NCBI GenBank assembly: GCA_036128855.1
Contig: JAYYPW010000008.1
Location: 257,501-321,500 of the forward strand
Source: JAYYPW01 sp036128855
GTDB taxonomy: Bacteria; Pseudomonadota; Gammaproteobacteria; Comchoanobacterales; Comchoanobacteraceae
Direction of reading: 5' to 3'
Length of the DNA stretch: 64,000 bases
Under the pieces are notes generated by a model. That model saw nothing but the letters and a program-made list of their open reading frames with translations, did no database searches and was not told the origin of the DNA. The position numbers and the translations under genes are program-made. Each line of letters starts with the position of its first letter. The first letter of the stretch is position 1. Below, piece after piece: positions 53,742-63,782 of this stretch.

Positions 53742-54725
53742 ATGCGGCCAAAAAACGAAATAATAGATTTTTTAAAAAACAAAATATTTCAGAGCATAAT
53801 GAACCAAGATGAAATACAAAACATCACTTCTATTCTAAACCAAATAAAAAAAGATCTACCAGATATATACTATAGCGTAGAAGATTTTACCATTGAGATC
53901 GCATTTTCAAATTTAGAGAGACTCGGTTTAAACCCGTCCTACCTAGAAGGTATTAGAACATTTTTAGGAAAAAAATCTCGTTTTAAATCAAACGTCATAG
54001 ACTTTCTCAGGGAAAAAGATGAGACAGAAATTGTGAACGCCCTTATACAGCAAAAGGGTAAAGCACAAGCAATACAATTTTTGTCAAGTATTACGCCAGG
54101 AGAGAAAAGTCTTCTTAGTTTTAAAGTAGGCTCCATGAAATTTAACAGGATTGATAAAAGTATAGTTTTAGCGTGCACAGCACCAACCCCTGAAGAAAAA
54201 AATACAAGCTCTAATCCAGAATTGAAAAAATCAACTAGTCAGACTGATCATATACCTTCTAGTAGCAGTAAAAATAAGCAGGAAGTAGAGCAAAAGCACT
54301 ATGATATTAAAAAAACAAACTCTGTCTTCACCCGCTTGAAGAAGCTAGTATTTTTTATGCGTGCAGCATTAGCTATATTTAGTTATGGTGCCTCATTATA
54401 TTTTACTAAAGCATACATATTAACTTTACCTTTTTCACCATTAGTCTGTAATATCGTGCTACATGCTACTGCCTATACAGCAAGCGTGATTGCTTTACAG
54501 GTATGGAACTGGTGTACTTATAAAATGGACAAGTCCTCAGCGAAAAGAGAGCTTCATATTATAAAGGACGTAGAGGGTAAAAATAGATATAGCCAACCGA
54601 AAAAGCCATCGGTTCATAAAAATATAAAAGCTACACACAGTCGACCTAATACACAAACTTATAGAAGATATAACCCTTTTGAGGGGGGCTATGGTGAAAA
54701 AGAAAGTATAAAACCATACCAATAA
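53742..54725 (+). CDS. Orphan protein with paired membrane helices (2 of 3 in tandem)
   Basis: The 327-residue protein has a helical N-terminal region (1-140), a Ser/Lys-rich linker (150-190), a helix pair (about 204-222 and 233-255) ending in WNWCTYK, and a basic Tyr/Pro-rich tail. The VFTRLKKL entry before the pair and the WNW exit after it recall GRVKQL and GNW in the gene before. That suggests a diverged duplication, at a level only a profile search could confirm. No ribosome binding site is obvious at the ATG. Confidence 0.5.
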   Translation: MRPKNEIIDFLKNKIFQSIMNQDEIQNITSILNQIKKDLPDIYYSVEDFTIEIAFSNLERLGLNPSYLEGIRTFLGKKSRFKSNVIDFLREKDETEIVNALIQQKGKAQAIQFLSSITPGEKSLLSFKVGSMKFNRIDKSIVLACTAPTPEEKNTSSNPELKKSTSQTDHIPSSSSKNKQEVEQKHYDIKKTNSVFTRLKKLVFFMRAALAIFSYGASLYFTKAYILTLPFSPLVCNIVLHATAYTASVIALQVWNWCTYKMDKSSAKRELHIIKDVEGKNRYSQPKKPSVHKNIKATHSRPNTQTYRRYNPFEGGYGEKESIKPYQ

Positions 54726-54878
54726 ATACAGCCTAAATTTATCGGTGGATATTGTCTATGCAAGCTAGCTGTAGTTAGTCAATACTATAAGAGTATTTCT
54801 TGTCATTACGAAATAGCTTTGATAGTGTAGGTATACCTAGTTTGGTTATTTAAACAATATTGATATAAAGGGGCATGT

Positions 54879-55559
54879 ATGTCAGGAACTAATCCACGAC
54901 CAAAAAATCAACTAAATCACTCGTCACTAGACGTTAAAATCAGAAAATCAAGACAAAAGATCAAAAAAACACTACATGTTATTTTATCAGTCATCGTTTG
55001 TGGGTTTTATTTGCTCTGGCGTAATAAATTACAAGCCATGCTTACACCACAAAGCCTGTATCTAAGTTTTGTATTCAGCTCGATAGGATTATACTTGTTG
55101 ACAGTATGCTTTAGAAATAATATTAGAGAGACAATACCACAGAAACTGCAGGATACGCTTGCAAGTGAGTGGTTAGAATTACTACGGGTACCAGGTTTTG
55201 TCGGTTGGATAGCTGTACACGCCCTACACGTCTATCCTGTAGCATTAATTTCTACAGGTGTAGTATTATCCACTGCGATTTCTAGTATGATATTACTATG
55301 GTTTGCAGATGAGTATAAAGATCGTTGTGATGGCTTGCCAACACCTGTATTAGATAGCTTTTTGGGTCGTACAATCCCACCCAACTCTACACGAATATCC
55401 TTGAGTATTACTTCTACAAATAAGTACGGTTGGGTAGTATCAAGAAAAGAGCTACAGGGCTTTAGCCGTAATAAAACAGATGAAAAAGAAGACGCTTTTA
55501 CAAATGTCGTTGAGAGCATGAAAGATATCGTAGCTGAGAGTCATACAAAACATTCATAA
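54879..55559 (+). CDS. Orphan multi-helix membrane protein (3 of 3 in tandem)
   Basis: The 226-residue protein has a basic N-terminus (1-30), hydrophobic helices at about 31-48 and 60-78, and a longer hydrophobic block (about 108-148). A soluble C-terminus follows. AAAGGGG lies upstream of the ATG. No family is recognised. It directly precedes ligA on the same strand. Confidence 0.5.
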   Translation: MSGTNPRPKNQLNHSSLDVKIRKSRQKIKKTLHVILSVIVCGFYLLWRNKLQAMLTPQSLYLSFVFSSIGLYLLTVCFRNNIRETIPQKLQDTLASEWLELLRVPGFVGWIAVHALHVYPVALISTGVVLSTAISSMILLWFADEYKDRCDGLPTPVLDSFLGRTIPPNSTRISLSITSTNKYGWVVSRKELQGFSRNKTDEKEDAFTNVVESMKDIVAESHTKHS

Positions 55560-55686
55560 GTTTATCACCAAAAGAACTCCAAAGTTTGCAGGATATCTTA
55601 CTTACGATTATTAGTGCATAAATGACTAGTTAGCCTAATCAAAAAACGGTTTTACATATAAGTATCCTGTAGGGTAATATAAGTTC

Positions 55687-57687
55687 ATGGTTACACAGAC
55701 TGAATACAAGAAACTCAAACAAAAAATCCAAGATTTAGACTATGCATATCACGTGCTCGCTGAACCGCATGTAACAGATGCAGAATACGATACTTACTAT
55801 CAAGATCTCAAAGCGATAGAAAAAGCTTACCCAGATTGGGTTGAGCCAGATTCGCCAACACAAAGAGTAGCTGGAAAGGTAGCTGCAGGCTTCCAATCAT
55901 ATAAACACACAGAACAAATGCTCTCGCTAGAAAATGCCTTTTCACTAGAAGATATTGAGAAGTTTTACGATAGAGTCAGTATGAAACAGGGTAAAGGAGT
56001 TGAACTAGTGTGCGAACCAAAGCTTGATGGTTTAGCCGTTAGTTTACATTACGAAAAAGGTTTATTAGTAAGAGGGATTACCAGAGGAGATGGTGTTCAA
56101 GGAGAAGACATTACTCAAAACATTAGAACAATTAAGCAAATACCACTAAAATTGGCTGGTTCTAACTATCCAGATTTTCTTGAATGCCGTGGTGAAATTT
56201 TTATCAAGAAAAGTGACTTTACGAAGCTCAATGACATTTTACAAAAGCAAGGTAATAAGCATTTTGTCAATGCTAGAAACGCTGCAGCGGGTAGTTTGCG
56301 ACAGCATGATAGCCGAATTACTGCAACAAGACCTTTGAGTTTTTTCTGTTATTGGGTTAATGGAGAGGCACTACCAGACAATCATACCCAGCGATTAGAG
56401 CTAGCATATTCATGGTCTATACCAGTAAGCCCTATTTCGAAAATAGCTCATACTCCAGACAAAGTTTGGGAAATTGTAAATGACATTGCTACAATGCGCT
56501 CTGACCTTGCATATCAGATAGATGGCGTTGTAATAAAGTGTAATGAGATTAGTCTACAGAAGCAGTTAGGCCATACAACAAAGTTGCCAAAGTGGGCCTG
56601 TGCTTACAAATTTCCAGCACAGAAAGCACAAGCTCAAGTACTTGCCATAGATGTTCAGGTTGGGAGGACAGGGGCAATTACTCCAGTAGCTAAAATATCA
56701 CCAACTTTAGTAGACGGAGCAGTCATAAGTAATATAAGTTTACATAATTTTAAAGAACTTGCTCGAAAAGACGTGAGAGTTGGAGACTACGTGATTATCC
56801 AGCGTGCTGGTGACGTGATACCTGAAGTGGTATCAGTCGTATTGAGCATGAGAAAAACTGAGAATACCGCTTTTATAGTACCTAAGTATTGTCCATCTTG
56901 TGGTACAATTATTGAAAAACCAGCAGGGCAAATAGTATGGCGTTGCCCAAATACTTTAGGCTGCCCAGAACAAATAAAAGGTATGATTCGCCACTTTGTC
57001 AGTCGCCATGCAATGAATATTGATGGGTTGGGTGAGCGGATTATTCTCCAGTTAATTGCAGCTAAACTTGTGAAGAATGTAGCAGACCTATATACATTAA
57101 AATATAGCCAGATCAATGCCTTACCACGTTTTGGTAATAAGTCAGCCAATAACCTCTTAGCGAGTATCGCAAAGAGTAGAGAGACAACCTTTTCAAGGTT
57201 ATTATATGCTTTGGGGATACGTGAAGTAGGTGTGGCAACAGCTAAGCTACTAGCGGAAAACTTTCCAAAATGGCAGGATTTAGCTCAAGCAAGCGAGCAA
57301 GATCTTGCAAAACTTCCAGATATTGGGCCAATAGCAGCACAATCAATAGTCGAGTATTTTAGTGATGAAAAAAACAAAGAAATTTTACAACGCTTAAGTA
57401 CTTATGGTGTACGTACAAAGCATGAAGAAGGTTCTTCATCAGCTGAAGGGCCATTGAAAGGGAAAGGTATTGTAATTACCGGGAAATTTAATGAGTCTCG
57501 TACAGTGATCAGTGAGCAGCTACAAAAACTCGGTGCAATTATGCAAACATCAATTACCAAGAGGACAGATATTTGTGTGATAGGTAAAGATGCTGGTAGT
57601 AAGGCAAATAAAGCTAAATTACTCAATATTACATTATGGGATGAAGATGCTTTAGAAAAAATTTTCAAGGAGTTTAACGACAGATAA
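55687..57687 (+). CDS. ligA: NAD-dependent DNA ligase
   Basis: Seals nicks in replication and repair. The 666-residue protein has all domains. The adenylation motif is EPKLDG with the nucleotide-accepting K112. TRGDG and KFPAQKAQ are further nucleotidyltransferase motifs, and an OB fold follows. The zinc finger has CPSCGT and CPNTLGCPEQ; helix-hairpin-helix repeats lie at about 480-575 (LPDIGPIAAQSIVEYF). The BRCT domain (about 591-660) starts GKGIVITGKF. Length is normal. Confidence 0.97.
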   Translation: MVTQTEYKKLKQKIQDLDYAYHVLAEPHVTDAEYDTYYQDLKAIEKAYPDWVEPDSPTQRVAGKVAAGFQSYKHTEQMLSLENAFSLEDIEKFYDRVSMKQGKGVELVCEPKLDGLAVSLHYEKGLLVRGITRGDGVQGEDITQNIRTIKQIPLKLAGSNYPDFLECRGEIFIKKSDFTKLNDILQKQGNKHFVNARNAAAGSLRQHDSRITATRPLSFFCYWVNGEALPDNHTQRLELAYSWSIPVSPISKIAHTPDKVWEIVNDIATMRSDLAYQIDGVVIKCNEISLQKQLGHTTKLPKWACAYKFPAQKAQAQVLAIDVQVGRTGAITPVAKISPTLVDGAVISNISLHNFKELARKDVRVGDYVIIQRAGDVIPEVVSVVLSMRKTENTAFIVPKYCPSCGTIIEKPAGQIVWRCPNTLGCPEQIKGMIRHFVSRHAMNIDGLGERIILQLIAAKLVKNVADLYTLKYSQINALPRFGNKSANNLLASIAKSRETTFSRLLYALGIREVGVATAKLLAENFPKWQDLAQASEQDLAKLPDIGPIAAQSIVEYFSDEKNKEILQRLSTYGVRTKHEEGSSSAEGPLKGKGIVITGKFNESRTVISEQLQKLGAIMQTSITKRTDICVIGKDAGSKANKAKLLNITLWDEDALEKIFKEFNDR

Positions 57688-57767
57688 TCACAGGTTGATT
57701 TTTGATTGCAGACCCTAAACTAAAAGTGTAAGATAAGTAATGTTATAAATGTAGGATATAAGCTCAC

Positions 57768-59894
57768 ATGAGTTTTATAAAAAAAACATCAAACATACTT
57801 TTCTACCCATTAAGAGTTACCCTAGGTCTAGTATGGTCGATACTCTTTAGTATCTTGAAGAATACATTTAAATTATGCTCTTATATCACTGCTTTATTGT
57901 TCTATGTACCTATCAAGAAAAAAATAAAAAAGATATCTAACAAAAACGTTGATGATCAACAAAAAAATAAATCAGTTTCAAGTTCAATTTTCGATAATGA
58001 AGACTATCAAAAAGATAAAGGAGCCAAGCAAACAGATATAAACACACTCAGCAGTGATTTAGAAGAGGTTGTTTCCAGTTCTAAGCGAGTAACACAAGTA
58101 ATTTCAGCAAGTACAAATTTATATACATATATCAGAGCACAGGCACGCAACCTATACAGACAAACACAATATTCTTACAGAATGCATATTTATGAAAAAT
58201 ATATTCATGATTCATATCTACGTTATATGATTATAGCAATACTAGATCGATCCAGAAGGCGAATATGTAGACAAAGTGGTAAGTTAAAAAAAGCTAAGTC
58301 AATCGAGCCTAGAAGTATTTGTCTAACTGAAAATGAAATTTGTCCTATCACACCACAGGGGGGCAAAGAAATAATCACCATATATGAACCTGTAGTTAAA
58401 GTAGATAAAAATCTATCTCAAGAATATCAAAAATGGAAAAAGCTCACCCGAAATAGCGTAATTTTAAAATCGGCTTTAACATCAAGTCATTACCAAGGTT
58501 TACTGCAAACAAACAAGATACTAAATCTAACCCATTACAAAATATATGCGCAAGATTATCTCGGATATATACAGGCTAACTATTTCCAGAAAATCTTTGA
58601 AAGTAATGATATAGGCACTAGATATCAGACACAAACACCAAGCCTTGACCGCGACTATCAAGGTGTGGAAAAGACAAAGAGTATCTCAAGAAAATCTATA
58701 TGTGTAACAAACAAGCTTGTCGAACTATTGAGCGATTTAGGCCCCCCTGTTAAAGAAAATACCAAACTCCCTAATCACGAGGTGAGAAAATGGTGGCCAT
58801 ACGTAACTGATGGACTTTTTTTTGACACATGGCTGGATGAATCTCCCGAGAGAGTATTTTTTTTGTCGGCAAATATTTATCTACAGGAATGTATTAAAAA
58901 GCACACAGATTTAAGCGCTAGATCACCTCAGACAAATTATCAAAATCGATTTGGTTATTTCTCAGCTGGGAATTTACAGCATGGGCTAAAGCATATACTA
59001 GGTGTTGACTGGGAGCTAAGATACAAAGAAAAGTTCTATTTACTACCTCTAGAAAAGAGACTAGAGCAATGGTATGCACAAAGAGAAGGAGTAGAGTTTT
59101 ATCGCAATTCTATGGGTCATATTTGGAAATTCCATAATAAAGTAGAGTCTATTATGCAAGATAGTGAAAACTACCATGACCCAGAACTCGAGTACATTGA
59201 TGATACAATCTCTACTGAGATTGACAGCCTTTCTAAGCAAACAGCAGATGAAAATCATGAGCAGCGTGATTTTCTATACGACAGTCAGGTTGAGATCGAT
59301 ATTTTGAGAGAATACGATGGGCGACTGGATATGCTCAAGAAATATATTGATGGAACCAAAGAGGATACGGCAAGTATCTCTAAGGATAAAAGAGTAGACC
59401 TAGAAGATCTAGCAAAAAAATCAAGTATATGGGATCACAAATGGGATAACGATGGTGCAGAAACCAGTGAAAATAGTGACGAAAAAAAGAAAACTCATAT
59501 CGCTAAAGAGAATAATGAATCGTCATCAGTGCTTAGAAAAAAGACTAGAAGTTCGGCATCAAGCAAACCCCTTCAAATCGCCAAAGAGCCTTATAGATCG
59601 CTGACTCCTAATAGAAAAGCAACACGCGGTTCAACACGATCTAAATCAGGTCCAGTTGCTGAAGGGGGTGTCAGGTCATTAACTCCTAAAAGAAAAATGA
59701 CTTTCAGTGAGAAATCACCGCAAAATAAGAGGGGCACTATCACTATGCATGCCTCAGTATTTACTACTTCAGTACATGAGGATTTTTTAGGTATTGGTAG
59801 TAGTACTAAAAATAGAACAAGTAAAAAAAGTAAACAAGAATCTACCCAATATCCAAATAGCACAAGTTCTAGAATAGCTAGAAGATTATTCTAG
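57768..59894 (+). CDS. Large orphan protein with N-terminal hydrophobic region and basic tail
   Basis: The 708-residue protein has two hydrophobic segments at the N-terminus (about 10-30 and 35-52), then a basic stretch and a long helical, charged region without a known motif. The C-terminal 130 residues are Ser/Thr/Lys/Arg-rich. They contain a twice-used element (RSLTPNRKATRGSTRSKSG and, 30 residues later, RSLTPKRKMTF). The C-terminus RRLF is basic. This layout (hydrophobic N-terminus, disordered basic tail) is common in secreted proteins of intracellular bacteria, but no homologue is recognised. Confidence 0.5.
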   Translation: MSFIKKTSNILFYPLRVTLGLVWSILFSILKNTFKLCSYITALLFYVPIKKKIKKISNKNVDDQQKNKSVSSSIFDNEDYQKDKGAKQTDINTLSSDLEEVVSSSKRVTQVISASTNLYTYIRAQARNLYRQTQYSYRMHIYEKYIHDSYLRYMIIAILDRSRRRICRQSGKLKKAKSIEPRSICLTENEICPITPQGGKEIITIYEPVVKVDKNLSQEYQKWKKLTRNSVILKSALTSSHYQGLLQTNKILNLTHYKIYAQDYLGYIQANYFQKIFESNDIGTRYQTQTPSLDRDYQGVEKTKSISRKSICVTNKLVELLSDLGPPVKENTKLPNHEVRKWWPYVTDGLFFDTWLDESPERVFFLSANIYLQECIKKHTDLSARSPQTNYQNRFGYFSAGNLQHGLKHILGVDWELRYKEKFYLLPLEKRLEQWYAQREGVEFYRNSMGHIWKFHNKVESIMQDSENYHDPELEYIDDTISTEIDSLSKQTADENHEQRDFLYDSQVEIDILREYDGRLDMLKKYIDGTKEDTASISKDKRVDLEDLAKKSSIWDHKWDNDGAETSENSDEKKKTHIAKENNESSSVLRKKTRSSASSKPLQIAKEPYRSLTPNRKATRGSTRSKSGPVAEGGVRSLTPKRKMTFSEKSPQNKRGTITMHASVFTTSVHEDFLGIGSSTKNRTSKKSKQESTQYPNSTSSRIARRLF

Positions 59895-59997
59895 CAAATT
59901 AGTCTTAAGACGAGTGAAGTAAAGACTTATCAATGCCATAATGTGATAATTACAAACACCACTTTGCACCTAAAGTACTATATTACAGAATGATTCT

Positions 59998-60864
59998 TTA
60001 ACTAGAAATAATTCCTTTATCTACAAGGATTTGTTGAAAGCCTTGATGGTAATTTTGATATTCCAGACGAAATCCTGTTGCGAGAAGTCGTGCATTACTA
60101 CAGCGTTTATTGCCGCCTCGACCACCTTCCGTTTCTGCAGCTTGTATGTGTCTTTCCTCTGGCATAGGAGTACCAGTTTTTGAGCTTAACCAGGAAATAA
60201 TAGTATTGATTGGGGTAGGCTCTGAATCTGAGACAATATAAAGTCCTTCGCTATCCTCAATTCGCATGATGTGTTCAAGTGCTCTAGCGCAATCTGTTAT
60301 ATATATTCTATTAGAGTACTTTGTACTATGGCAAAAATTAGCATTACCCTCCATCAACTTGTTTAACACTGGATGGCGGTTAGGTCCATAGATACCAGAA
60401 AATCTAACAACAGTACTAGGGAAAGGCGCGTTTCTTACTAATTTTTCTCCAGTCAGCAAAGCCACGGAGTAAGGATCTTCGGTTTTCACCGCAGATGATT
60501 CAGTGACCCAGCTCCCATCGTTTACTTCATACACAGAGGTGCTGGAAGTATAGATTAGATGTTTGGGCAATTTAGATTTTTTTGATAGGAGAGAGATAAC
60601 ATATTGTAATTCATCTACGTATGTTGCTTGGTATGATGCAACGTCGCGCATATCTGCACCAGCGCAATAAAAAACATAATCCACATCTGGAATATCTGCT
60701 GCAGTGAGTTCTAAGATAGGTTTGAAAATAATATGCACGCCATGAACATCACTCATATATTTTCTCTTGATAGCAGTCACCGTGTAAAGAGGGTTGTCGG
60801 ATAGGTACTTACCCAGTTCTTGGCCAACATATCCATAGCCTATGATTAAAATACGAACTGTCAT
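59998..60864 (-). CDS. NAD(P)-dependent epimerase/dehydratase-like SDR (YeeZ-like)
   Basis: The 288-residue Rossmann protein opens RILIIGYGYVGQELGKYL. YVFYCAGADM, IYTSSTSVYE, FSGIYGPNR, YSNRIYITDCARAL and GLYIVSDSEP follow the order of the YeeZ-like extended SDRs. The catalytic tyrosine is probably in EDPYSVALLTGEK, with Ser/Leu instead of the usual YxxxK lysine, so activity is uncertain. GGAG lies 8 bases before the ATG. Confidence 0.82.
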   Translation of the reverse strand: MTVRILIIGYGYVGQELGKYLSDNPLYTVTAIKRKYMSDVHGVHIIFKPILELTAADIPDVDYVFYCAGADMRDVASYQATYVDELQYVISLLSKKSKLPKHLIYTSSTSVYEVNDGSWVTESSAVKTEDPYSVALLTGEKLVRNAPFPSTVVRFSGIYGPNRHPVLNKLMEGNANFCHSTKYSNRIYITDCARALEHIMRIEDSEGLYIVSDSEPTPINTIISWLSSKTGTPMPEERHIQAAETEGGRGGNKRCSNARLLATGFRLEYQNYHQGFQQILVDKGIISS

Positions 60865-60999
60865 ACTATTTACTCCATTAAGAATTTTTTATAGTATAGT
60901 TTAAACGTTTGGCTTTTGCCTAAAAAGGTTTGACTTTCGAAAAAATATTGAGCGAATTTCAAAACTGTAAAACATTTAACCATTACTTCGACATTGACC

Positions 61000-61956
61000 A
61001 TGGGGCTTAGTAGAAACCTTCAGTATCTCTCTAAATTGTCTATTCGCTTAATATATAGCTTGTATTTTGTTTGTCAGATAGCATCAATGATCGTGACATG
61101 CTTTTGTATTTTTTTTGATAAAAACATCAATACTTTTTGGCTTGCTTGTGCAATACCTTTAGCCAGTATATTTGTGTTATCTATGTATATTAGATTTCGC
61201 GAGAGGCGTCAAAAGCCGGTGATGAGGACCACAGCAGAAGAAGAGAAAAGAGAGAAGTCAAGAAGATGGCTACGCAATATAAGCACTTTTTTATTTACTA
61301 CAAATATTGGCTTACTAATACTTGCTCTATTATCAGCCATAGGACAAAGCTTAAGTGTCAAGGCAATCATTGATATCTATTACGAGATTACCCGTGCAGT
61401 AGATAAGCAAAGCAGTATTATCATTTTATCTTTTAGTGTACTAGTATTCACTTCACGTCTGGTTGAGATGTATTTATGTAAAGAGATGGTATGTAAGCAA
61501 GGTCAAGAGAATGCTCCAAGCTATGCACAAGGGTCGTATGTAGATATGGCCCGTCAGTCGCTACATACTTTTAATTTTGCAATTTCATTGGGTTTAAATA
61601 CCTTTATCACCTTGGTGACATTGATGTCATTAGGCTACTATCCAAGTATGAGCTTAGATCAATATTACGTTATACTATTAGCCTGTCTAGGCACAGGCAT
61701 TGTGCTTTCTGTGCTAGAGACAAGTTATTATATGATGTCATTACAAGAGGAAGAAGACTATACTAGCATCGCCGTTGTATCACCATTGGTAAAGGCAGAG
61801 ACAAGCGCTAGTTTACATTCTTATAAATATACTACAGAAAGCGAGTTTGATCAGACAGAGAACCAAGGTTTAGCAAGAAGATCTGCTCGTGACTCAGAGC
61901 AATCGAAGGATCGGGCTGGTAATGCAATGTCAATATTCAGTGCGTTATGCTTTTAG
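61000..61956 (+). CDS. Multi-pass membrane protein of unknown function
   Basis: From the ATG at 61000 (a TTG two codons earlier is an alternative) the 318-residue protein has about six hydrophobic segments (near 14-40, 46-64, 93-117, 137-155, 193-215, 223-245). A soluble, charged C-terminal tail of about 70 residues follows. No family is recognised. It is convergent with the usher-like gene, 27 bases away. Confidence 0.5.
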   Translation: MGLSRNLQYLSKLSIRLIYSLYFVCQIASMIVTCFCIFFDKNINTFWLACAIPLASIFVLSMYIRFRERRQKPVMRTTAEEEKREKSRRWLRNISTFLFTTNIGLLILALLSAIGQSLSVKAIIDIYYEITRAVDKQSSIIILSFSVLVFTSRLVEMYLCKEMVCKQGQENAPSYAQGSYVDMARQSLHTFNFAISLGLNTFITLVTLMSLGYYPSMSLDQYYVILLACLGTGIVLSVLETSYYMMSLQEEEDYTSIAVVSPLVKAETSASLHSYKYTTESEFDQTENQGLARRSARDSEQSKDRAGNAMSIFSALCF

Positions 61957-61983
61957 AATCAAAGAAGCTTAAGAGCATAAGGC

Positions 61984-63663
61984 TTATCGACTAGGTTCTT
62001 GCTGTAGAAATAGGTTGCCAGGATAAAGTGGATAAGCGTTAGATATTTCCAATTTTTCGGAATCACCTTTTGGTGCATAAGAAGGATGAGAGCGAATGCT
62101 TGCATAACCAGGCGCACAGGTTTTATTCACCCACCAGAGCCAAGGTGGATCTTTTTGATAAGGGATAATTATCTGGTAGTTTTGCCATGGATTAGAGAGG
62201 TTATGCCAGAAAATCATACCATCGGTATAGCTAAAGCCAGATTTTACCTCAAAAGCCCATTGTGTAGATTCTGCTGCGCCAGGAGAGAATTTAAGTTTCA
62301 ACAATCCTTGCACGCGAGTATCTGTATAAGTTGAAGACCATCCAGTGGTATATCTAGATGGCCGATTTTTTTTTCGTTCAAGGAAAAAGTTCTGAGTGGT
62401 AGATGTATTTGTGGGAAATAACAAAGATATTTTTTGTCGGTTAGATTGGCCAATAAACTGTATTTTATTAGTAGACTGTGAGCGTTGGTGTGCTTCAAGA
62501 CGAAAAGTATTACTCGTTTTTTTTATTGCATTATAGTCTGCAAGCCAAGAAGCTGTACTATCCCAATGATGGTATAATTGCAGAGGAATACTAAGTTTCG
62601 TTTGCCAGTAACGATCTACCGTTTTTTCGGACCAGTGCTTAGTAATATATCCTTTCCAACGATCTTGTTGTTGAGTGTATTGAGCATGGATTACAGTAGG
62701 GTAGTCTTGATCAGTTGGGGATTTAGGATAGCCATACATAGACAGTTGTGCTGCAGTATTTTTATTAGGTAGCCAAGAAATTTGTGAGCCAGTTGCAAGA
62801 TATACATCCTTTTCAGATTGAGTAACAGGTTGCTGTATTAAAAACTCAGGTGCCAAAGCAAATGACCCAATACTTGTAATTTGACGTAAGCCAAATTGAA
62901 AACGAGATTCAGCAACACCTAAATAGCTTGTAATGAGTCCTAGTTTCCAGGGTTGAGTGTAAGATGCAAATGCCATAGGCATAGAAGTATCTTCAGATAA
63001 GGGAGGTAAGCCAAAAGACCCTTTTGGTACTTTTTCAACTGGCCAGCCAAAGTTAATAGAAAATGCTTTAGAATGAGGCGGCTTGCGTAGAGGGGTGTCA
63101 ACAAATTGATTAAGTGTAGTTGTAGCACCATCAGAATCAACCATAGTAATAGAAACAGGGTAGCTGCCTGCAGGTAGAGGGTTACGTGCTATTGTATAAA
63201 AAGATGGGTCAATTTGACCAAGATAGAGGATCTGTGTAGTATCTGCGATACTTAATTGGCTATTTGTGTGTGCACGGACGCCAATCCATGGCTGCCAAGC
63301 TTTAGGCAGTGTTGGCTTACAAGCAAGATTATTAGGCCTTGCAAAAGAAAACCCAAGAAAGGGCTGTTTTTTTACTAATATAGCACTATCAAACCGAGCA
63401 AGGTAACCAAAGTCTAGTCGCCATTTAGGTGGGTAGTAGCCCATTTGTAGTTGCGGGATCTGGCACTCAGTATGAGTACAGGTTAACTGTGAGCTGATAT
63501 TATGTGGGCCGTTACTCCAAACGCCATGTTGCTGATAGAGAATCTGTATTTTTTTATTATAGCCAGATGAAACAGAGGAGTGGATACTTTGTTGATAATG
63601 GTTGCCAAAAACGGATACATAGATACAGATAAAGTATGAAAAAAGGAAAGGCAATCGATACAT
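61984..63663 (-). CDS. Fimbrial-usher-like outer-membrane barrel protein
   Basis: A signal peptide of about 20 residues is followed by a mature protein rich in alternating beta-strands and aromatic residues. The segment around residues 150-195 (LYLGQIDPSFYTIARNPLPA, then GSYPVSITMVDSDGATTTLN and a following F) matches usher proteins of the chaperone-usher class (G.Q.id.s.LP.GsY.v.i...d..G). At 559 residues it is shorter than classical ushers (about 800) and lacks an obvious C-terminal plug-associated domain. The C-terminus does not end in an aromatic residue. It could be a TcfC-like usher or a derived porin-like barrel. The upstream partial gene on the same strand may belong with it. Confidence 0.6.
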   Translation of the reverse strand: MYRLPFLFSYFICIYVSVFGNHYQQSIHSSVSSGYNKKIQILYQQHGVWSNGPHNISSQLTCTHTECQIPQLQMGYYPPKWRLDFGYLARFDSAILVKKQPFLGFSFARPNNLACKPTLPKAWQPWIGVRAHTNSQLSIADTTQILYLGQIDPSFYTIARNPLPAGSYPVSITMVDSDGATTTLNQFVDTPLRKPPHSKAFSINFGWPVEKVPKGSFGLPPLSEDTSMPMAFASYTQPWKLGLITSYLGVAESRFQFGLRQITSIGSFALAPEFLIQQPVTQSEKDVYLATGSQISWLPNKNTAAQLSMYGYPKSPTDQDYPTVIHAQYTQQQDRWKGYITKHWSEKTVDRYWQTKLSIPLQLYHHWDSTASWLADYNAIKKTSNTFRLEAHQRSQSTNKIQFIGQSNRQKISLLFPTNTSTTQNFFLERKKNRPSRYTTGWSSTYTDTRVQGLLKLKFSPGAAESTQWAFEVKSGFSYTDGMIFWHNLSNPWQNYQIIIPYQKDPPWLWWVNKTCAPGYASIRSHPSYAPKGDSEKLEISNAYPLYPGNLFLQQEPSR

Positions 63664-63782
63664 TTAAACAGTATATCATAGTATATTTTTATAAGTAGAC
63701 CGTAATTGAGATAGAAAGAAATGGGTTGTGTAAACTTCAGATACACTTTTTATTCATAATACAGGTAAAGCGCATAAGTAGT

